A DNA stretch of 64,000 nt, taken from contig JADHYV010000025.1 of the NCBI GenBank assembly GCA_027604705.1, positions 248,001-312,000 of the forward strand. The letters are read 5' to 3'. Source of the stretch: Allomyces arbusculus. Taxonomy: Eukaryota > Blastocladiomycota > Blastocladiomycetes > Blastocladiales > Blastocladiaceae. A model generated the notes under the pieces. It saw only the letters and a list, made by a program, of their open reading frames with translations. It was not told where the DNA came from and did not search any database. Within the stretch, counting starts at the first letter, position 1. Each line of letters begins with the position of its first letter. This document shows positions 35,520 to 46,599 of the stretch, piece by piece. The position numbers and the translations under genes are program-made.

Positions 35520-35811
35520 ACCGGCGCTGCCCCCGCGTCCGTCCTCGCTCCCTCCCCTCCACGCGCTCTCGTCTGCACCTCAGCTTCCCGCCTGGCCAAC
35601 CTGCCCGCTGGAACCTGTCCCCACCCGCCGACACCGAGCCCACCGTCCTCCACCACCGACCCGCCCGTGCCTCGACTCGCCTCGCGCGCCTCGAGCCCCC
35701 GTCCCATTCCCCGCCGCCGGTGCTTCCCCCCGCCCTCCTTGGCCCGGGAACCACCGCTTGCTTGTCGTCAAGCTGTTCTCCAACCACCTCTTCTCGTCGC
35801 ACAACGCTCAC

Positions 35812-35900
35812 GTACGAATCACCAGCGATGGCTCCCATTTTTCATTGTGCTCGCACCCCCAAACCACCGCTAACCCCATGCACTTCACCACGTTTTACAG
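35812..35900 (+). other. INO1: putative 5'-UTR intron of INO1
   Basis: Begins GTACGAATC, matching the donor type of this genome. It contains a branch-like CCGCTAACCCC and ends CGTTTTACAG, 89 nt in all. It lies between the TATA box and the start codon of an otherwise intronless gene. Confidence 0.45.
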
Positions 35901-36032
35901 CGCGGAAGCCGCCGGGCCGCTGGTGAAATCAGAGCGCCCTAAGCGACGTCGACTTTTCCGATCCGGCGCGCGTGTTCCCCCAGCACGCACGTTCCCCACC
36001 AAATCCCGAACCAATCAACTCAACTCGCCGCC

Positions 36033-37652
36033 ATGTGCCCGCCCGCCAACGCCGAGTTCCACGCCGCCGCCGCCGCCGCCGCCACCGCGCAGCAGCAGCA
36101 GGCCGCCGCGCCCAAGATCGTCGTCGCCACACCCAACGTGACCGTCGCCAATGGCACGATCCACTCCAAGTATGACTACTCGACGACCAAGGTGCACAAG
36201 CTGCCCAACGGCCAGTACCGTGCCGAGCCCGTGACCAAGACCTATGAGTTTGCGACCTCGTCGACGGTCCCCCGCCTCGGTGTCATGCTCGTCGGGTGGG
36301 GCGGGAACAACGGGTCGACCCTGACGGCGTCGATCATTGCCAACCGCCAGTCGCTCGCGTGGGAGACGCGCGAGGGTGTGCAGCAGGCCAACTACTACGG
36401 CTCGCTCGTCATGGCTTCGACCGTCAAGCTCGGCGTCGACGCTGACGACGAGACCAAGGAGGTGTTTGTGCCGCTGCACGACATGCTGCCCATGGTCCAC
36501 CCGAACGACTTTGTCCTCGGTGGCTGGGACATTTCGGGCCACAACCTCGCCGACGCCATGGACCGTGCGCGCGTGCTCGACCCGGACCTCCGCCGCCAGG
36601 TGCGCGACGAAATGCGCGCGCTCAAGCCGCTGCCGTCGGTCTACTACCCGGACTTCATTGCGGCCAACCAAGAGGACCGCGCCGATAACGTGATCCCGGG
36701 CACCGACAAGCAGGCACATCTCGAGCAGGTGCGCCGCGACATGCGCGAGTTCAAGGCCGCGCACGGACTCGACAAGCTCGTGATCTTGTGGACTGCCAAC
36801 ACGGAGCGGTTTGCTGAGGTGCAGACGGGCGTGAATGACACGGCCGATAACATTCTCGCCGCAATTCGCCAGTCCGAGGCTGAGATTGCGCCGTCGACCA
36901 TCTTTGCCGTGGCCTCGATCCTCGAAGGGCACACGTTCATCAACGGGTCGCCGCAGAACACGTTTGTGCCCGGCGTGCTCGAGCTTGCTGAGCGCCACCG
37001 CGTGCACCTCGGCGGCGACGACTTCAAGTCGGGTCAGACCAAGGTCAAGTCGGTCATTGTCGATTTCCTCGTTAACGCCGGCATCAAGCCCCTGTCGATT
37101 GCGTCCTACAACCACCTCGGCAACAACGACGGCAAGAACCTGTCGGAGCACAAGCAGTTCCGGTCCAAGGAGATTTCCAAGTCGTCGGTCGTCGATGACA
37201 TGGTCGCTGCCAACCACATTCTCTACGACGCCAAGACCAACGAGCACCCGGACCACGTTGTCGTCATTAAGTATGTGCCCGCCGTCGGCGACTCGAAGCG
37301 CGCGCTCGACGAGTACTACAACGAGATCTTCATGGGCGGGCGCAACACGCTCTCCATGTTCAACACGTGCGAGGACTCGCTACTGGCCTCGCCGCTCATC
37401 ATCGACTTGGTCGTGCTCGGCGAGCTGCTGTCGCGAGTGACGTACAAGACCGAGACGATGCGCGAGTTTGACTCGCTGCACGCGGTGCTCTCGCCGCTGT
37501 CCTACATGCTTAAGGCCCCGCTCGTCCCGCAGGGCACGCCCGTCATCAACTCGCTGCCGCGTCAGCGTGCCGGTCTCGAGGCGTTCCTGCGCGCGCTCGT
37601 CGGGCTGCCCGTCAACAACGAGGCCAACCTCGAGTGGAAGTGCTTCCACTAA
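36033..37652 (+). CDS. INO1: inositol-3-phosphate synthase
   Basis: Converts glucose 6-phosphate to myo-inositol 3-phosphate using NAD, the committed step of inositol and phosphatidylinositol synthesis; cytosolic. Intronless coding sequence of 539 residues, the normal length. An Ala/Gln tract follows the start (GCCGCCATGTG is a good context). Diagnostic segments are [15 protein letters not shown] (NAD loop), [66 protein letters not shown] and the SKSSVVDDM catalytic block. The C-terminus is [14 protein letters not shown]. Codon choice is very strongly G/C-ending, as expected for a highly expressed gene. Confidence 0.98.
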   Translation: MCPPANAEFHAAAAAAATAQQQQAAAPKIVVATPNVTVANGTIHSKYDYSTTKVHKLPNGQYRAEPVTKTYEFATSSTVPRLGVMLVGWGGNNGSTLTASIIANRQSLAWETREGVQQANYYGSLVMASTVKLGVDADDETKEVFVPLHDMLPMVHPNDFVLGGWDISGHNLADAMDRARVLDPDLRRQVRDEMRALKPLPSVYYPDFIAANQEDRADNVIPGTDKQAHLEQVRRDMREFKAAHGLDKLVILWTANTERFAEVQTGVNDTADNILAAIRQSEAEIAPSTIFAVASILEGHTFINGSPQNTFVPGVLELAERHRVHLGGDDFKSGQTKVKSVIVDFLVNAGIKPLSIASYNHLGNNDGKNLSEHKQFRSKEISKSSVVDDMVAANHILYDAKTNEHPDHVVVIKYVPAVGDSKRALDEYYNEIFMGGRNTLSMFNTCEDSLLASPLIIDLVVLGELLSRVTYKTETMREFDSLHAVLSPLSYMLKAPLVPQGTPVINSLPRQRAGLEAFLRALVGLPVNNEANLEWKCFH

Positions 37653-38248
37653 GCATGCGATGAACGTGTGCGCTCGTGGGCACTTTTTTTACTCGCTTGG
37701 CCCCGCGCCGGTGAGGTTTTTTTATGCTCTTGAGTGCGTGTCATGTCGTTGTCGTCGTCGGCTCTCGCTTGGATTTTGGATTGTTTTTTTTTTTGTTTTG
37801 ATGATTTTTTTGATGTTCTGGAGTAAAAACGCTTTTGATATCTTGACTTGCTGTTGCCAACCACCCTGCTCCGCAGTCACTTCCGTCATCCAACGAGCTC
37901 GCGGTTCTCTCGTGCCACCCTTTTTATTGCCGCAGCGCCCTATCCGATCGGAGAGTCTGAAAACAACGTGAGAGAACCAAACGCCAACTCGCGAGCGGCC
38001 ATCATCATGCTTTCGAAAGCGTTCCGCTGCGACAGTCGAGCACGCAAGCACGCATCACCACTTGCTGCCCCGAAATGAGCTCGCAACACGCGTTGCCAAT
38101 CATCTCCGAGCAAAATGACCTGATACAGCGCACGACGCTGTGACCAAACAAGAGGAAATGCATCGCAAGCAAAAAGGTCATGTTTTCTGTTGATACATCA
38201 TCCCCATCTCACCGGCCCAGTCTGGCCCGCACTCATCGTCATTCGTGC
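37653..38248. other. convergent intergenic region
   Basis: Between INO1 (+) and the Val-rich gene (-). T-rich tracts at 37686-37722 and 37782-37815 (a run of 12 T) probably belong to the INO1 3' end. No gene. Confidence 0.5.
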
Positions 38249-39198
38249 TTACAGGTAGCGGCGGGGCGCAACAACGTCGATCTCGGTCACAGCCGGGAAG
38301 ATCGGGGCCGTCGCGTACTCATCGATCGCAATCGCCTCGGCAACCACGGCCGCCTGGGCAGCGCGGCGCTGGCGGCGCGCCTCGCGGAGGGGAGCTGCAG
38401 CCCCGATGGCAACGGCTTCCTCGAGCAGGTGCGACGTGCGGGCGGGCGCGACAAAGTCGCCCTCGGTGTCGACGAGCACGGCCGCCTCGCGCGCGTGGCG
38501 GGCGGCGCGGCGCTGGCGGCGTGCGGCAGCCTCGAGAACGGCGAGCTCGGTCGGGGCAACAAAGTCGACCTCGGCGTCGAACGCGGCGAGCTCGCGGGCG
38601 AGACGCGCGGCGCGGCGCTCCCGGCGCGAGGCCGAGTCGATGGCAACGACTTCCTCGACGTACTGCGTGCGCGGGGCGATGGCAGCGACCTCAATGATCT
38701 GCTTGCGCGGGGCCGCAGCCGCGATGACCTCCTCGACGAGAACGGTCTCGCGGCGGCGGTGGCGGCGGGCGGGGACGGCGACGGCGACCTCAGCAACGGC
38801 AACACGCGGCTGGACGGCCTCGATGCGCGGCACGTAGACGCGCGCCTCCTGCTCAAAGACGCCAATGGCGTTGGCCGACTGCTGGACTGAGACGGTGCGC
38901 GGCTGCACGACCTGCTCGACAAACGTGAAGTGCGTCGTGCGCGGCTGAGCGACCTGCACGCGCTCCTCGACGTAGTAGGCCGCCGGGGCCGGGGCCGACA
39001 CGACCTGCTCGACAACCTCCACGCGCGCGGCGGCCGGGCGCGTCGCGGCGGCGACGATCGCGGGGCGAGCAGCGTGCTTACGGCTATTGTTCGAGAGAGG
39101 AGTTTGGTCAACTTGGGTCGTCGCGTCGGGATCACAGCGCGGTTGGGAGAGACTGGTGCGTACCCGGCCGACTCAACGTGGATGTAAGCGTGCGTCAT
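38249..39198 (-). CDS. lineage-specific Val/Arg/Ala-rich protein A
   Basis: Exons 39198-39164 and 39083-38249, 289 residues. No family recognised. A tiny first exon (MTHAYIHVESAG) is followed by hydrophobic-charged repeats such as VEVVEQVVSAP and FTFVEQVVQPRTV. Three degenerate repeats of about 38 residues then occupy the C-terminal half, each with an Arg-rich core (RRERRAARLAREL, RRQRRAARHAREA, RRQRRAAQAAVVA) leading to an acidic-hydrophobic stop such as EVDFVAP. No signal peptide or membrane helix. Core promoter and exon layout match the gene at 43866-44547, so the two look paralogous in design. Function unknown; a structural or filament role would be speculation. Confidence 0.75.
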
Positions 39199-39267
39199 GG
39201 TGAAAGGTCGGGCGGTGGGGCGGGGCGGGACGTCGAGGAGGGAGAGAGGTCGCTGAGGAGCACTTGA

Positions 39268-39292
39268 AGCGCGGGTGTACGCTGCTTTTATA
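39268..39292 (-). promoter_or_regulatory. core promoter of Val-rich gene A
   Basis: On the minus strand, TATAAAA (39292-39286) lies 88 bases before the ATG. It is followed by CACCCGCGCT (39277-39268). The same pair of elements occurs in front of the second Val-rich gene. Confidence 0.6.
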
Positions 39293-39628
39293 CGCGTCGC
39301 GCAGGGGGTGGGGGCCAGCACGCGTCAAGCCGGGGAGACATGGCGTGCTGTTGAACATGGCCTTGCCATGTGGAACGAGGGCGGAGCACCGCGTAGAGTT
39401 GCGGTCTTCCATGAACGCGCAGGCAACAGAGAACCAAAAAGGAAGACAGCGAGGCGCGTTCCACACCTTGCACGGGCTTGGGTCTGTTGTGTGAGAGCAG
39501 AGCAAAGAAGGAAGAACACGTTTCCTTTGTCGGCCGATGCATTGATTTCGTGGCCGATCACACTTGGCACGCACCACGCGTCACTCCTTCCTTCCATGAT
39601 CCACGATGAACACCTCGGCACGCGCGCT

Positions 39629-39643
39629 GGGGGGGGGGGGGGG
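39629..39643 (+). repeat. poly-G run
   Basis: Fifteen G in a row, then A and five more G. Could form a quadruplex and is prone to length error in assemblies. Confidence 0.9.
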
Positions 39644-41291
39644 AGGGGGTGACACGAGACCATGGGTGGCATGGTGCGACGCGTCGACTTGCGAGCGCGG
39701 CGGCCATGTGTCTGCGTGCTGGCCAGCACGAGTGGTGTCGCGCATCATCCCGCATCAATTCTTGCGCAGATCCTTCAGACTCCGCGGCCCGCGTAATCAA
39801 GCGCAATTTTTGTGCCATGGGTGGAGTCTGCTCAACCCATCTCCACCCACCCGCCGAGGTCGGGCGTCAGTCGTCAGGCGACTGTACTCTTCTGCCTGAG
39901 CCGTCTATTAAGACATTGCTCCGTTTCTCTCCTGACGGCAGTTGGCCCTGCGAGTGTTAAAAGTTTGATCCTGTCTTGCATGCTGCGCGTTGACGACCAT
40001 GAAGCCCAGATTTGAATTTGCTCGTCATGCAGCATGTGACAGAATTGTTTGCTGGTCGTGATAAATCCTGGCAGCCTGGTCTCACTTTTACCAGGATGCG
40101 GTGGCCATAAACCCAGTTCGCAAAGATGATGCTCTCTGTCGGCATCGACAATGTTGGGGGCGAGTTTGTGGCCGCTGTTGAATTGTGTTGGACGAACTTG
40201 TACTGTCAGTCCAGCATGTTTTTGACCCCATTAAAGCGCTCGGATTTATATGATAATATTCATGGAGAACGCGCTTCTGGGACTGGAACGCACTGAACAT
40301 GATTAGTTTGCTCTGACTTAGGTATGACGTTTTCAAGCAATTCATGGCAGCTGGCCATCGATTCGCTCGCGCAAGGCATTCGTTACTGGTCGATAGCTTG
40401 AGAATGTATTTTGCTGCCTTGACTGCACAGTGCTGCTTCTCCGCTTACTCGCACGGGCGAACGTGGAGAATGGTTGTAGTGACAGTCCCAATTGTGTGTC
40501 ATAATTGGCGCTGCAGCGGCCAAGACAGTCCAGTCCGTTCAGAAAAAGTAAGAGAATACTATCACGCGGTTAGCTGGCGATATATAAAGGACTTGACTTG
40601 AAACACCACGTCACAGAAATGCGGTCGAAAACAAAGGCCCATTTGCCATCTCGCTCATGCGTGGTCTGGCGCAATTTTGTACAATCTGATGCTCTGCAGC
40701 ACGTTCAAACTCGTTCCACGTTGTTGAAACGTCTTCTGCGGCCCATGTGTTGAGCATGCATCGCATGATCCTGAACCACCCTGGTAAAAGTTGACGGTGT
40801 GATCACGTAGCAGAGGATGATTGTCATCAGCTCGTCATGTTGTTACTACTTTGCCGCACGCTCATTTTTCTGCCGCCGATGACTGCTGAAAGATGAGCTG
40901 AATGCAACATCCAAAAACGTGTTTGCATGCCAAATATCACTTACCGTGTTGTTGAACGTTGAGCCGTCGGCTGCGGCGGGACGCTCCGTTGCTTTATTCC
41001 CTGCTCTCATGCTCGATAAACTGGCAAGTCTAGTTCTTGGATCGTAGATCGACGCCACCCATCATCAACCAGCGTGAGCTCGCGAGAACTTTCTTCAGTG
41101 TCGCGTCCACCTGTGCTTCGCAACGAGCAAACGCGCAAACGCGTCCCTCCAAGTTGGACGGATCCCTCGAATGTGATCGTTCATTCACTCTCTTGCCAAC
41201 TTGCGCGCGACAAGTCACCGTCAACTCTTCACCAACATGTCGGACAGTCTACAATGGAGCGAGTGGGCGCACAACAGCCGCAAGTTTCGTC

Positions 41292-42540
41292 ATGTCAACC
41301 GCCGCTCCGAGCCAGTCCTCGAGCATGGAGGCTCTACTCGCGACGTCCAAGTGGGACGAGCACGTCTCGATGCTGCCCTACTCGCTGGCACTGCTCGCGA
41401 CGCTCTCAGTCGTGCCCGTGCCGATCGCGCCCAACTTTGCGCCGCTCAGCGCGCCGCTCTGCTGCAAGCCTGATCTCGGCATTTGCGTGTATTGCGGGTC
41501 GTTGCAGGAGGCGGTCGCCAACATCGTGAACGAGGTATGTCTATTGGCGCGCGGGAAACAGTGTTTCGTACAGCTCGCTGAGTCAAATCTAACGCCGTGG
41601 ACTATTGTAGTCGCACGCGTGCGCGAGCAAGGTCGCCATCATGAGCGCGCAGATCCCGGGCCGCGCCCAGCAACTCGAGCGCATGTTTGGGGACGCGCCA
41701 GAATGCAACGTGAAAGAGGTTCGATTCTTGTTGTCGCTTCTCGTCTGAAACGAGTGATCAGCCTGCTAGCTCACAATGCACCGCGTTTCGTTTTGTTTCC
41801 CAGGTGATGCAGTCCTTGGTCGACCGCCTGACCGAGGAGGCCATCATTGCCAACGAGTCGGTGCTGCAGTTGCTCAAAGCAATGCGCAAAGCGCAGTCTC
41901 CGCACAAGACGGTGCAGGAGGAGGCCTCCGCCCGTCGCGCCGAGCTGCTCAACATGTCCGACTTCAAAGGCAAGGACCGCGATGCACTGTCGGTGCTGCT
42001 CCGCCGCACGCAGCAAGTTCTCGGTCCCTACGAGCTCAAGGATAAGTGGGCGGGCTTGGTCGCGTTCTTTGAGACGCTCGAGACAGTGATTTCGGTGCGG
42101 TTCCTTCACGTTGACTGCGCTTCAAAAATGCGACCTGAATTGTTTCGCCGCTAACATTGTCTTGTTGCGGTTGTAATAAAACACGTAGACTCTCCTCAGC
42201 CACGTGGGCATGCTTGGCCGAGCTGCAGGCGTGCGATTTGCCGCACGGTAAAATGTCCGAGACTTTAATGGAGCTCGACATGATGATCTTGCTCGTCAAG
42301 CGCATCAAGACGGTGCTGGGCGACGACGAGCTCAAGAAAAAGTGTTCGGCGGTGATCAGGTACTTTAAGATGCTCGAAATGATCGCCAAGGTGCGCTCGC
42401 GAGTAGATCTGGTTCATTTCCTTTGCTCCGCTCACTGTTGTTTTGCGATAGGCTCTTGTGGAGCGTTCCAAGGGCATGTCCGTGGTAATGACCAACGACT
42501 TTGCCGACCAAGACGTTTTGGCCGCCGCGCGGCAGGGATA
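41292..42540 (+). CDS. unknown all-helical protein with internal duplication
   Basis: Proposed exons are 41292-41534, 41611-41718, 41804-42094, about 42229-42394 and about 42453-42540, all joining in phase 0. This gives about 297 residues. No family recognised. The N-terminus is hydrophobic and carries a Cys cluster (CCKPDLGICVYCGS). The rest is amphipathic helix. Two segments are clearly related to each other: LLRRTQQVLGPYELKDKW and LVKRIKTVLGDDELKKKC, each followed by a similar (V/I)xxFxxLExI-type helix and each ending at an intron. Exon 4's start is my least certain junction. Coding signal continues downstream in a decayed form, so the present stop may not be the original end. Confidence 0.55.
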
Positions 42541-42910
42541 GCTCAAAAGAGCTGTGGTCGTACGCAGTGCTTGTCCAGGAAGTGGCGGCGACGGTCTCGG
42601 TGATCGCATCCTCGTACCTCGACGTGTCGGCCAAAACGGTGCTGGACGCGCCGCTCGTCAAGCTGCGCGAGAGGTCATCGGCCATAATGAAACGGACGAC
42701 GCTGCCGTGAGCGCGGTGCGCAGCAAGTTGATGGCCGATGCAGCCGAAAGCGCCAAGCAGGCCACGGCGTTGGCCATGGCCACAAATTAGAAACTGCACA
42801 AGGACTTGGAAGCGGCGTGGCAGAGTCTGCTCCAGAGTCTCAAGGGCCCGAAAAGCCAACTGAGCGCGGGTATTTGGCGACGTTGGTTTGGTTTTGTGTA
42901 TTGAAGCTTC
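42541..42910 (+). pseudogene. decayed downstream part of the helical-protein gene
   Basis: After the stop the reading remains protein-like: WSYAVLVQEVAATVSVIASS, then AVSAVRSKLMADAAESAKQA, then KDLEAAWQSLLQSLKGPKSQ. It passes through more than one frame and no splice sites explain this. Amphipathic helix pattern and composition match the upstream gene. I read it as the eroded 3' half of that gene, or an assembly problem. Confidence 0.4.
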
Positions 42911-43865
42911 CCCACCCTGGATCGGATGGAGTGTATCGCATTTTCGGCTCGAATCGTGGCGCACCTGATGCGACGTTTGAGAGCGCGACTACAAATGAGC
43001 GTGCAAGAAGCGATCCGTCCGGCTGTGTTCTTGAAGCTGTCACATAACCTGTCGACTGGGCTCACCACGCACGCCAGACGATTTGGTCTTGGAGGCGAAC
43101 CGCGCCGAGATACGACAGCACCATGCACCACATTCATCTAGTTTCACCAAATACACAGTGGGAAGGATGTTCTTGATATGAATATCTGCAAACCGCATCA
43201 CAATCTATCAGTTCATTATCTTTTGAAGTTGGGTTGCGCACAAGACCGGCGTGACGTCGAAACGTTATGAGCGTCGCTGTTTGACTGAGAGGCCTGGGCA
43301 GTTCGTATACTGCACAAAATTGTGTTTTCTCAGCCGGTGGCAACATTCTGCGGCTAAAGAATTGAAAGCGACAGCGTCCGTGTATCAACGATACTGCAAA
43401 CCGGATACGGCCAGTTTGCAGTTTGCGGTTGCTCTTTGGCTGCATGCTTTGGGTCGGACGAAAATCAAAACTCCGAACCAACACCACAACACACAAGACG
43501 TTGGCGAGCATACTGACATTTTGCCAGCTTTTCCAGCGGACCAGCGAGCATCTGCACCGACGAGGCCCGACCAGGGTCGATGAGATACAAAGAGAGTTTC
43601 TATTCGTCATTTCCGATTCCACTTGGTTGGTATCAACTTGGTACTCGCGCTACATCAAAGTTTTCCCTGCTAAAATGTATCGGCAGCACAGCAGCCGAAA
43701 GTGCAACGACAACGCAAAAGGCGAAAGGTTTTCAAGACACGATGCGGCAAAACAACGGTGATTTTTACACGGGACAAGAGGGGGCGCAAAATTCAGCTCG
43801 CGCAACGACATTTTGACCCGTGCGCGCCACCGTGCCTCCCACGGGTTCATTATTTTTTGGTGCCC
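42911..43865. other. intergenic, nothing recognised
   Basis: Lower-GC spacer between the helical-protein gene and the second Val-rich gene. No supportable gene, RNA or repeat. Confidence 0.45.
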
Positions 43866-44547
43866 TTAGACGTAGTAGACGACGCCGCGCTTGGTCTTGG
43901 CGGGCTTGGCCGACAGATCGACCTCAGCCGAGCCGCACTTGCCCATCTTGACGTTCACGTCGACGGCGCCAGCCTGGTCGACAGCGACCTTGGTCGTCTT
44001 GCGCTTCTTGTCGGTCTCGACGCGCACGTCAAACGGCGTCTCCTCCGGGCCCGCGATGAAACGGTCGGTGCCGGCAACAACGGCACGCGCGACAGCAGGG
44101 CGCGTCGTCGTCTTCTTCGACGCCGTCTTCTTGTTGTAGACGGTGCCGTCGGCCGTTAGGACCGTCGTCTCCTCGGACGACTCGGCGACCTCGGTCACGA
44201 TCGCGCGGCGCGACGCGCGGCGGACCACGTGCACGTCCTCGACAACGACACGGGGCTTGGTGACCACGACGCGCTCCTCGACAACGACCTCGCGCGGAGC
44301 AGCGACAACGACCGGGCGGACGACCGGGCGGACGATTGGAAGCGTCGGGAAGTGGCAGTCCGAGCGGCGGACGACCCTATTTTCATCGCAAGCGGAGCAA
44401 GCGCACGCGTCAGCATCATGGTGATCATGCAGGTGGAATGATCGCGTCGACACGCGACGCGTTCAGCGCGTCGTGTTGAAGGCATTCGTTGACTGAGAAA
44501 TCATACTTGACGGCAGGCTTCTCAACGGCGGCAACAACGTAGGTCAT
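43866..44547 (-). CDS. lineage-specific Val-rich protein B
   Basis: Exons 44547-44507 and 44376-43866, 183 residues. No family recognised. A 13-residue first exon (MTYVVAAVEKPAV) joins to a Val/Arg-rich region (IVRPVVRPVVVAAPREVVVE, TKPRVVVEDVHVVRRASRR). It ends in a more folded-looking tail with alternating Val/Lys strands (DVRVETDKKRKTTKVAVDQ, VDVNVKMGKCGSAEVDLS). The intron begins GTATGA, one of the few here without C at +4. It was chosen because it alone keeps frame to the end. Tiny first exon, Val-rich repeats and identical core promoter words tie it to the gene at 38249-39198. Confidence 0.75.
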
Positions 44548-45090
44548 GGTTGAGTTTGGTGCAAAGACTTGGTCAAGACAAAGAGCGTGGACCAGGACCA
44601 CATCCAGCGCGGGTGCGTCGCGACTTTATACCTCGCGACGCGCGCCGACCACGACGCTCTAGTTTATGGGGCGCAGCTCCATTTCGGGGACGGCCAGGTG
44701 GTCGCGCTCAGGAGCGACGCGTGTGGTGCAGAAGCCTGGGCGACCGCGTCCGTCGCGGGGGGCGGGCGCGGGTACATAAGAGAACACGATGACAAGTTTG
44801 GAGCTGGATTCAGGGCTGTTGCCATGTGTATCTGCGGGACTTGGGGCAGAAGGGCAAGCGATGGCGCTGGGGGGCGCCGGGGGCGTCGGGTGCCGCCCAT
44901 TATGGCAACCTGATCTTTGCAATGTTCGCTGCTCCTCACCGCCGTTCTTCCACGCTAGCAAGCGTTGGTACGGCCGACCTGGCCGAGGATCTGACGCGAC
45001 GCTTGTAACGCGCACGCCCACGGCGCTCACTCTGCTCACGAAGCCGGTATCAACGCTATAAAGTATTCAATATGGTCGACGCAACGCTCC
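44548..45090. promoter_or_regulatory. promoter of Val-rich gene B and TRM140 3' flank
   Basis: Contains TATAAAG on the minus strand (44630-44624), 77 bases before the ATG, and CACCCGCGCT (44615-44606). Beyond that nothing is recognised. Confidence 0.6.
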
Positions 45091-46432
45091 TCACTCGGCC
45101 GTGAGCGGCTTGCGGAACTTGCCCTGCAGCCAGAGCCGGTTCATGCGCAGCTGGCGCGCCCGGTTCACGAGCAGCCGGTGGTCGAGCCCAAGCTGCACAA
45201 CCTCCATGCCGTGGCCCTCGACGAGCTCGCGAATCTCCTCGGGCGTCAAAAAGTAGACCAGAGTCTTGTCGCCGCGCATGTAAAAGTTGTCGTCAATCAT
45301 ACGGCCCTGCTTCATGCGCAGCTGCGCGAGATCGAGCCGCGCGTAGTCACGGAACGCGACCATGCCACCAGGTTTCAAGAGCTACAAGGTGGTCCGTGGC
45401 GACGGGTTAGAATCGTGAAGCGGGCGTTGTGGGGATCAGCCGCGGAGAGAGGGACGGACATCGTAGATGTTGGTCATGGCTTGCTTCCATTTGGCGGGCG
45501 GGAGCGCCGAAAAGCAAAAGACGAGCATGATCATGTCGACCGAGCCCTTGGGCACGGACGGCGGGAGCGTGTCGGACGTGAGATCAAAGACAAAGGCGTT
45601 GACGCGTTTCGGATCGAAGGCCGGATTCGTCTAGTCGTCAGAAGAGTGCAAGCATCAGAAAAAAAATCGGCGCAGGTGCGAAACGTGAGCCACCCAGTAC
45701 CTTGACGAGCTGCACCGCAGAACTTGAGAAATCGCACGCATGGATGAACAGCTGCTCGTGCAAAGGGCCCACTGGTACCGCCGCGGCGTCGCCTTCGCCT
45801 GATGCAGACGATGATGCCTCATCCTCCGTCGCCGTCGCCGTTGATGGTGCTGCTGCTGCGCCCTCCATCACCCCCGCCGTCGTCAACGCCTGAGCCTTGG
45901 TCCGCTTCTGCCACTCCGCGAGCAACGGATAAACCGTATTTCCAGCCCCGCACCCAATCTCCATGACCGTAAATGGCTCCTCGACCGTCCCACGACGCAT
46001 GTCACAGACCGGCCCAAACACTTCCGGAAACTCGATCGCGAGCCAGTGGCGGTCCTTGAAAAAATGGCTGCTGTTGCGGTTATAAAACTCGTCCCAGTGC
46101 GCGTGCGCGCGATCGAGCAGGTCGGTCGGGTCCTCAATTTTGGACGCGGCATGTTCGCGAATCTTGGCCTCGGCGGCGAGTTTTTCCTCGGCCGTCATTT
46201 CCACGTGGTCCCAGGCATTGTGCGCAAACACGTTGGTCGGGTCCTCGAGCAGCCGGCTGCCAAAAGGCCGCTCGCGGTCGCGCACGTCGATGACGCTCGA
46301 TGCGGTTTTCTTGTTGGCGGACGCGGACGTCATTGTGGCCGGCGTGGGGGTATTGGAGGTCGTGGAGGCGGCCGCGACCGTCGGAGCGGTTGCTGCGCCG
46401 GATGCGGGGGTTGCTGGTGGTGCCGCCGTCAT
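45091..46432 (-). CDS. TRM140: tRNA m3C32 methyltransferase (TRM140/METTL2)
   Basis: SAM-dependent enzyme making 3-methylcytidine at position 32 of tRNA-Thr and, in some species, tRNA-Ser; cytosolic. Exons are 46432-45701, 45630-45460 and 45381-45091, giving 397 residues. A Thr/Ala/Pro-rich leader of about 45 residues precedes LLEDPTNVFAHNAWDHVEM, the TRM140/METTL2 hallmark. HWDEFYNRNSSHFFKDRHWL follows, then the SAM motif VMEIGCGAGNTVYPLL, then HACDFSSSAVQLV. An Ala/Ser/Glu-rich insertion sits between the last two. The C-terminal part has MIMLVFCFSALPPAKW, LLKPGGMVAFRDYA and QGRMIDDNFYMRGDKT. No actin-binding extension as in yeast Abp140. Two donors are atypical (GTACTG, GTCCGT). Confidence 0.95.
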
Positions 46433-46599
46433 TTTGCGATGAGTGCCGTCCGTGAAAGTCTTGTGCGGGAAGTCGTCTGGAGGGGCGCGGGCACGACGCG
46501 ATCTGCTCAAGGAAGGCCGCGATTTGCGGTGAATTGAAAGCGTCGCGGTCACGCCCGGTCACCTGGCCCATCTCCACGCCGCTCACACTCATGACCAGC

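Larger units (their letters stand above)
34456..36032. other. INO1 upstream region and 5' leader
   Basis: About 1.6 kb. The left part is the promoter side of phytochelatin synthase (-). The right part holds the INO1 TATA box, a Pro/Ser-rich leader with no conserved protein, and a probable 5'-UTR intron. I did not see a clear UAS-INO (CATGTGAAAT) element. Confidence 0.5.
39199..41291. other. long intergenic region, lower GC
   Basis: About 2.1 kb. The left end holds the promoter of the Val-rich gene A. A 15-base poly-G run sits at 39629-39643. From about 39880 to 41200 the sequence is distinctly more AT-rich than the genes, with no open frame that reads as protein. I see no element termini. 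Confidence 0.5.

Noticed and set aside
36015-37256. 413-residue open frame antisense to INO1
   Set aside because: Same shadow effect; INO1 on the plus strand is complete and conserved.
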